Shown in pieces: positions 43,731-48,764 of a DNA stretch of 48,764 bases. The DNA is from Polaribacter sp. (GTDB lineage: Bacteria; Bacteroidota; Bacteroidia; Flavobacteriales; Flavobacteriaceae). The stretch is from NCBI GenBank assembly GCA_023254055.1, contig JALQYN010000090.1, positions 1 through 48,764 on the forward strand. The letters are read 5' to 3'. The stretch's first letter is position 1. Every line of letters starts with the position of its first letter. The notes under the pieces were generated by a model. That model ran no database searches. It was given only the letters and a program-made list of their open reading frames with translations, and was not told the origin of the DNA. The position numbers and the translations under genes were made by a program.

Positions 43731-45380
43731 ATGAAAAAACACTTTCTAATACTTGCCTGCATTACAATTTTATTTTCATGTAATCAAAAACCAACTGCAG
43801 ATTTCTTAATACAAAACGGAACTATTATCGACGGTCTTGGAAACCCAGCTATTAAAGGTAATATATTGATTAGAAATGGAAAAATGGAATTTGTAAAACC
43901 AGGGGCAAACATTAATGCTAACAAAACCATAGATGCTACTGGATTAATTGTAGCACCAGGCTTTGTTGATGTTCATAATCATTCAGATGTTGGCATCTTT
44001 GATTCTATTAATAAACTAAATGAGGGATTCATTAGGCAAGGTGTAACAACTATTGTTGGTGGTCCTGACGGTAATTTTTCTCCAACAGTTTTGAGGCAAT
44101 TAATTGGCGCATATAAGACACAAGGAATTGGAACAAATACAGCTTTTTATATTGGTCATAATGGTATTCGTAGAGAGGTGATGAAAAAGGATCAGAAAAG
44201 AGCTCCAACTTTAGACGAATTGAATCAAATGAAAGCATTGGTTAAAGAAGGGATGGAAATGGGAGCAGTTGGTTTATCTACTGGCTTAATGTATGATCCG
44301 GGAATGTATAGTAAAACTGAAGAAATAATAGAATTAGCAAAAGAAGTTACTGCTTATAGAGGTATCTACGATTCTCATGTTCGGAATCCTGTTCATGCTT
44401 TTGTTAAATCTCATCGAGAAGTTATTGAAATCTCAACCAGTGCAAATATAACTGGTAAGCTAGGTCACCTTAAGGCTGTTGGCTTGCATAATAATGGAAC
44501 AATGAGTGAAATTATTTCCATGGTTGAAAAATATAGAAAGGATGGTTATACTATTGTATCAGATCAGTATCCATATAATGGTGCTCAAACTGAAGCTTTA
44601 AGAGCAGTAATTATCATTCCTTCAACTATGAAAGAAGCTGCTATTATTAATGTCTTAAAGAAGGAGGGGGAAAACAACAAAGCTTTAGATCTATTAAAAT
44701 CAACTTTATCAAACAAGTCCAAAAGAGCTCAAATTAAGAAGACAAGTGAAGAAGGTGAGAATGGAGGATTTGCTTGGCTAAAAGCGACTGGTTATTCTAG
44801 TATGAGGATAACTAGTAGTGCTGATTATCCTGAACTTGTTGGAAAATATTTATCTCAAATTGCTGAAGAGAAAAAAATGGATCCATTCGATTTAGTATGT
44901 GATTTGATTATTAACACAGAAGAAAGCTCTTATATTACTTTAGGTGGTATTAATGAAAAAGATGTGCAAACATTGCTACTTCAACCTTGGAATATGGTGG
45001 CCAGTGATGGTACATATGTAAAACACTCAACTTCATCTGGTGGGCATCCTCGAAGTACTGGAACATTTCCAAGAGTTTTAGGACACTATGCCCGTGATTT
45101 AAAATTACTTTCATTAGAAGAAGCAATACGTAAGATGACGTCTTTACCTGCTGATGTAGTCGGGTTTAAGAATAGAGGTAGAATTAAAAATGGACTACCA
45201 GCAGATATTGTAATTTTTAATCCTGAAACAATTATAGACAACTCCACTTTTGAACAGCCAAATTTATATTCTAGTGGTGTAATCCACGTATTTGTGAATG
45301 GAGTTCCTGTAATGCAAAATGAAAAAATGACTGGAAATGCACCTGGTAAGTATTTGAGCCTAATATCTAAAGATAAGTAA
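43731..45380 (+). CDS. N-acyl-D-amino-acid deacylase-like amidohydrolase, lipoprotein
   Basis: A 549-residue metal-dependent amidohydrolase with a lipobox ILFSC (Cys near residue 17). Metal-site residues seen: H82-N-H84 (VDVHNHSD), H216 (SHVRNP), H246 (GHLKAVG) and D426 (ASDGTY), all matching D-aminoacylase. The usual Cys ligand (GNCG in Alcaligenes enzymes) is Asp113 in GGPDGN, so this is a side branch of the family. The family removes acyl groups from N-acyl-D-amino acids; here it would act outside the cytoplasm. It lies 64 bases after the serine hydrolase and 2 bases before the racemase gene. Confidence 0.87.
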   Translation: MKKHFLILACITILFSCNQKPTADFLIQNGTIIDGLGNPAIKGNILIRNGKMEFVKPGANINANKTIDATGLIVAPGFVDVHNHSDVGIFDSINKLNEGFIRQGVTTIVGGPDGNFSPTVLRQLIGAYKTQGIGTNTAFYIGHNGIRREVMKKDQKRAPTLDELNQMKALVKEGMEMGAVGLSTGLMYDPGMYSKTEEIIELAKEVTAYRGIYDSHVRNPVHAFVKSHREVIEISTSANITGKLGHLKAVGLHNNGTMSEIISMVEKYRKDGYTIVSDQYPYNGAQTEALRAVIIIPSTMKEAAIINVLKKEGENNKALDLLKSTLSNKSKRAQIKKTSEEGENGGFAWLKATGYSSMRITSSADYPELVGKYLSQIAEEKKMDPFDLVCDLIINTEESSYITLGGINEKDVQTLLLQPWNMVASDGTYVKHSTSSGGHPRSTGTFPRVLGHYARDLKLLSLEEAIRKMTSLPADVVGFKNRGRIKNGLPADIVIFNPETIIDNSTFEQPNLYSSGVIHVFVNGVPVMQNEKMTGNAPGKYLSLISKDK

Positions 45381-45382
45381 TA

Positions 45383-46492
45383 ATGAAAATAGAAAAAATT
45401 GATATCTATACATTAAATGTTAGTATAAAAATTCCCATTAATACTCCTTTAGGCGCGATAGACAAAGCTGAAAATGTGGCCATAAAAATTACAACAGATA
45501 ATGACATTATTGGTTGGGGAGAGGCTAGCCCTTGCGCCATGATTACTGGTGATACTCAAGAAAGCAATTATGCTATTGCTCAAACAATGGCAAGGTTAAT
45601 TATGGGTAAAAATGCTTTGGCTATAGATTCTAGGATGAATGAAATAAACAGTCTTACAGTTGGAGATTCCTCGGTTCGTTCGGCATTTGATATGGCTCTT
45701 TATGACATTGCAGCTAAAGCTGCAAATATGCCTTTGTATCAATTTCTTGGAGGAGAACGAAGACAACTCAGAACTGATATAACGATTGGTATAAAAAATA
45801 CCGTTGAAGAAACTGTAGCCCAAGCTCAAGATATGCTAGATGCTGGTTTTGATGCCATAAAGTTAAAAGTTGGACGTTCTGGTTTGCAAGATGTTGCACA
45901 TGTAAAAGCAGTTAGAGAACTTGTTGGTGCAGATGTAGCTCTTAAAATAGATAGCAATCAAGGATGGGATTACCCAACAGCAGTAGCAAATATTAAAGCG
46001 ATGAAAGATCTAAATTTAGAATATTCAGAACAACCTTTAGCAGTTTGGGATTATGATGGATTAGCACGCCTTAGAAATCAGGTAGATCTACCCATTTGTG
46101 CTGATGAAAGTGTTTTTGATCATAGAGATGCTTTAAAATTAATTAAAGCTGGAGCAGCTGATTATCTTAATATAAAATTGGGAAAATCAGGTGGTATTCA
46201 TACGGGGCTTAAAATTAATGCAATTGCCGAATCAGCAAGAATGAAATGCATGATTGGTTGCTTCGGAGAAAGTAGACTGGCCTTATCTGCAGCAGTTCAT
46301 TTGGCAATGGCGAAACCAAATATCTATTTTATTGACTTAGATTCTTGCTATCATTTTGAAACGGATCCAGTAATTGGAGGAATGCGTTATGATGATAACA
46401 TAGGTGGTCTCATAAATATTTCTGATGACATAGGTCATGGAGCTATGTTTAAAGAAAATGAATTAGAGAATAGGATAACTATTGAGATGTAA
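45383..46492 (+). CDS. dgcA: Dipeptide epimerase / N-acetyl-D-glutamate racemase-like (DgcA)
   Basis: A 369-residue enolase-superfamily enzyme. Catalytic lysines are K162 (in K160-L-K162) and K265; metal ligands are D190, E216 and D241; the D318-x-D320 motif is that of L-Ala-D/L-Glu (dipeptide) epimerases. Without context it would be called dipeptide epimerase. Next to a DUF1611 gene, as in the D-glutamate catabolic pair DgcN/DgcA of marine bacteria, it more likely racemises N-acetyl-D-glutamate to N-acetyl-L-glutamate. No signal peptide is seen, so it is cytoplasmic. Confidence 0.82.
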   Translation: MKIEKIDIYTLNVSIKIPINTPLGAIDKAENVAIKITTDNDIIGWGEASPCAMITGDTQESNYAIAQTMARLIMGKNALAIDSRMNEINSLTVGDSSVRSAFDMALYDIAAKAANMPLYQFLGGERRQLRTDITIGIKNTVEETVAQAQDMLDAGFDAIKLKVGRSGLQDVAHVKAVRELVGADVALKIDSNQGWDYPTAVANIKAMKDLNLEYSEQPLAVWDYDGLARLRNQVDLPICADESVFDHRDALKLIKAGAADYLNIKLGKSGGIHTGLKINAIAESARMKCMIGCFGESRLALSAAVHLAMAKPNIYFIDLDSCYHFETDPVIGGMRYDDNIGGLINISDDIGHGAMFKENELENRITIEM

Positions 46493-46518
46493 TATTAATA
46501 AATTAATTATTCAAGCAG

Positions 46519-47544
46519 ATGAAATCAATTGAACTTAAAACGCCTTATTTAATTTTTACTGGAAACGAAACTCATGATGGTTATGCTAAAACTGGCTTTG
46601 GAATTGTAGAGTGGCGTCGTTCTCTTTGTAAAGGTCAAATGAGTCTAAAAGGAGGTACCGTTGATTTAGGATTGCCTCCAATGACTATAAAAGAAGCTGT
46701 CGATGCAAAAGTTGGTTCCTTAATTATTGGTACTGCTGCTATTGGTGGTGGAATTCCTGATACATGGCTAGAGCCTTTAGAAGAAGCGTTATTAGCCGGT
46801 ATTGATATTGTTGGAGGTGTTCATACACGTTTAAATAGTATTCCGCGTTTTAAAAAAGCTGCTGAGAAATCTGGAGCTCGTTTGGTAGACATTCGCATTC
46901 CGCCAGAAAAATTACCTGTAGCTAGTGGTGAGAAACGATTAGGAAAAAGACTTCTTACTGTTGGTACAGATTGTGGATTAGGAAAAAAATACACCGCGTT
47001 AGCATTAGAAAGAGACATGAAATCAGCGGGAATGAATGTTGATTTTAGAGCGAGTGGACAAACAGGTATTATGATTGCAGGAAAAGGGATTCCTATTGAT
47101 GCAGTAGTTACAGATTTCATTTCAGGAGCTGCAGAACTTTTATCACCAAGTAATGAACCAAATCATTGGGATGTGATTGAAGGTCAAGGCGGTATTTTTC
47201 ACCCAGGCTATGGTTCCGTGAGTATGGGACTTCTAGTTGGTTCGCAACCAGATGCTTTTGTGGTTTGCCATGAAGTTGGTAGAAACCAAATTATGGGATG
47301 GCCCAATTTTAATACTCCTACAATTAAAGAAGTAATAGATCGAACTGTTCAAATCGGTAGCCTAACAAATAAAGACATTAGGTGTGTTGGTGTTAGTGTA
47401 AATACATCTAGCTTAAACTCAAAAGAACGTGAACATTATTTAAATAAGCTATCAAAAGAAATTGGTCTTCCGTGTGTTGATCCGCTTAAAAATGGCACTC
47501 AAAAAATCATCGATTATTTAAACATCCAATTTAATAATAGTTAG
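46519..47544 (+). CDS. dgcN: DUF1611 protein, D-glutamate N-acetyltransferase-like (DgcN)
   Basis: A 341-residue cytoplasmic protein. It has the N-terminal domain of the family (about 1-130) with PYLIFTGNETHDGYAKTGFG, and a P-loop-like GTDCGLGKKYTA near residues 149-160 in the C-terminal domain, with VIEGQGGIFHPGYGSVSMGLL further on. DUF1611 members in a marine Pseudoalteromonas were shown to acetylate D-glutamate (DgcN), supplying the partner racemase DgcA. It starts 26 bases after the racemase gene and ends the cassette. Function by family and context; assays are not implied by the sequence. Confidence 0.85.
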   Translation: MKSIELKTPYLIFTGNETHDGYAKTGFGIVEWRRSLCKGQMSLKGGTVDLGLPPMTIKEAVDAKVGSLIIGTAAIGGGIPDTWLEPLEEALLAGIDIVGGVHTRLNSIPRFKKAAEKSGARLVDIRIPPEKLPVASGEKRLGKRLLTVGTDCGLGKKYTALALERDMKSAGMNVDFRASGQTGIMIAGKGIPIDAVVTDFISGAAELLSPSNEPNHWDVIEGQGGIFHPGYGSVSMGLLVGSQPDAFVVCHEVGRNQIMGWPNFNTPTIKEVIDRTVQIGSLTNKDIRCVGVSVNTSSLNSKEREHYLNKLSKEIGLPCVDPLKNGTQKIIDYLNIQFNNS

Positions 47545-47577
47545 AAATGCAAGTTGGGTTAAAAAGAAAATAAAAAA

Positions 47578-48764
47578 TTAAAGGATATAAGGAATCACAA
47601 ACAAATAATATAAAATCAGTAAAATAACTGCAAAAATATTTAAGAGAATTCCTGCTTTTACCATTTCACTCACTTTTACATAACCACTTGCAAAAACAAT
47701 CGCGTTTGGCGGTGTAGCCATGGGCAACATAAATGCACAACTGCTGGCCATGGTAACCGGAATTAATACGTTTAACATCGGTATGTTCAATCCAATAGCG
47801 ATTCCTGCAACAACTGGCGCCAACACAGAAATCAATGCAACATTGCTCATCAATTCGGTCATAAACAAAATTAAAATAATCAATAAAGAAACCGTAATCG
47901 TTGTATTAAAATTACCTGATTGAATAGCTTGTGTAATCACATCTACCAAACCACTTGCATCCATTCCTTTTGCTAAGGCTAATCCTCCACCAAAAAGCAA
48001 TAATATTCCCCATGCTAATTTTTCTGTATCATTCCAATTTAAAATAAATGTGCCTTTTTTAAAGTTCATTGGTATTGTAAATAGTGAGATTGCTCCTAGT
48101 AAGCTAATTGCTGTATCTGATAGTTTTAAATCTGGAAAAAATTTATTGATGATAGTTCTTGTTACCCATAAAAAAACAGTGATTGCAAAAATGGAAAGCA
48201 CTCTTTTTTCTTCTTTAGAAATAGGACCTAGTTTTTTAATCTCTTCTGAAATTAAATTTGCTGATGATGAAAACTGAATGTGATTACACGGAAACATCCA
48301 TTTTACCAACACCAAATAACACAAACCTACCATTACAATGGTAAAAGGCAATCCAAAAGTCATCCATTTTAAAAAAGAGATTTCTATTTGATATTGATTT
48401 TCTAACAAACCTATTAAAACAGAGTTTGGAGGTGTTCCAATAACTGTTGCAATTCCTCCAGAATTTGCGGCAAAGGCAATTCCCAACATCACACTTAATG
48501 CAAAATTTTTATCACCCTTTGTAAATCCGTCTTCATCGTCAATTAATAATCTAATCACAGAAATAGCAATGGGCAGCATTACCACTGTACTTGCAGTATT
48601 GCTAATCCACATGCTCATAAAAGCTGTTGCAATCATAAAACCAAGTACCACTTTGTTTGGTGTTCTCCCTGTAATTCTAATAATGTTTAAGGCAATTCTT
48701 TTGTGAAGATTTACTTTTTCTAAAGCTAGGGCTAATACAAATCCCCCAAAAAATAAAAAGATAA
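47578..48764 (-). CDS. SLC13/DASS family anion:sodium symporter, N-terminus beyond window
   Basis: The C-terminal 395 or so residues of a divalent-anion symporter, running off the right edge. The edge reads LFFGGFVLALALEKVNLHKRIAL, a standard DASS segment, followed by SNTAST (a substrate-binding loop), a second repeat with MPMATPPNAIVFASG, and about eight membrane helices. DASS proteins import dicarboxylates such as succinate, citrate or N-acetyl-aspartate with sodium. It converges with the D-glutamate cassette (34 bases between stops). It could carry glutamate-like acids, but it has its own promoter outside the window, so the link is only suggested. Confidence 0.92.
   Translation of the reverse strand, partial: IFLFFGGFVLALALEKVNLHKRIALNIIRITGRTPNKVVLGFMIATAFMSMWISNTASTVVMLPIAISVIRLLIDDEDGFTKGDKNFALSVMLGIAFAANSGGIATVIGTPPNSVLIGLLENQYQIEISFLKWMTFGLPFTIVMVGLCYLVLVKWMFPCNHIQFSSSANLISEEIKKLGPISKEEKRVLSIFAITVFLWVTRTIINKFFPDLKLSDTAISLLGAISLFTIPMNFKKGTFILNWNDTEKLAWGILLLFGGGLALAKGMDASGLVDVITQAIQSGNFNTTITVSLLIILILFMTELMSNVALISVLAPVVAGIAIGLNIPMLNVLIPVTMASSCAFMLPMATPPNAIVFASGYVKVSEMVKAGILLNIFAVILLILYYLFVIPYIL

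Noticed and set aside
1..48764. tRNA or rRNA genes, CRISPR arrays, insertion sequences, phage genes
   Set aside because: I looked for T-loop motifs, regularly spaced repeats and transposase or integrase motifs and found none; a computed scan would be more sensitive.

Overview
The window looks like chromosomal DNA of a marine member of the Flavobacteriaceae (Bacteroidota), perhaps close to Polaribacter or Tenacibaculum; the genus is a guess. The grounds are low GC, Bacteroidota-type -7 promoter motifs (TAnnTTTG) before many genes, DUF3127, CarboxypepD_reg proteins and a TonB-receptor-like barrel, and protein sequences of flavobacterial type. Genes are dense: no gap without a gene reaches 300 bases (the longest is about 265, at 40380-40644). 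I see no tRNA, rRNA, CRISPR array, insertion sequence or prophage.

Layout. 1-4 kb (minus strand): a polyprenyl synthase cut by the window edge, rlmN, queA and aroA. 4-7.2 kb: a large secreted Asp-box (BNR) protein. 7.2-15 kb: a small membrane protein with a MazG-type pyrophosphohydrolase, a GNAT enzyme overlapping rsgA, a secreted M24 peptidase, aat, a flavin reductase with DUF3127, an orphan histidine kinase, a HIT protein and greA. 15-19.5 kb: an unusual Rieske-like lipoprotein, purK, purE (flanked by two different intergenic repeats) and an M3 peptidase. 19.6-26.7 kb: two tandem paralogous beta-barrel proteins, a CarboxypepD_reg protein, a glycosyltransferase coupled to a haem-binding protein, lpdA and another predicted beta-barrel. 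26.7-29.6 kb: a sodium:solute symporter with a heparan-alpha-glucosaminide N-acetyltransferase-like membrane protein, possibly an amino-sugar pair. 29.7-37.6 kb: pabB, a small orphan, a serine hydrolase, tilS, dsbD and an S10 carboxypeptidase. 37.6-42.2 kb: a large outer-membrane barrel receptor and a YifB/ComM-type ATPase.

The most interesting block is 42.2-48.8 kb. From one promoter-like site run a serine beta-lactamase-fold lipoprotein, a D-aminoacylase-like lipoprotein, a dipeptide-epimerase-family racemase (DgcA-like) and a DUF1611 protein (DgcN-like), with a converging SLC13/DASS anion transporter at the window end. The DgcN/DgcA pair is known to turn D-glutamate into N-acetyl-L-glutamate. 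Here it sits with two exported hydrolases that could release D-amino acids. I read this as a D-amino-acid or peptidoglycan-fragment salvage cassette; that reading is inference from families and gene order.

Other points of note: the Rieske-like lipoprotein keeps every motif residue except one histidine ligand, replaced by Gln. The DUF3127 protein ends in an SSB-like tip. Several genes have a -7 element only about 5-7 bases before the ATG, which suggests leaderless or nearly leaderless mRNAs.
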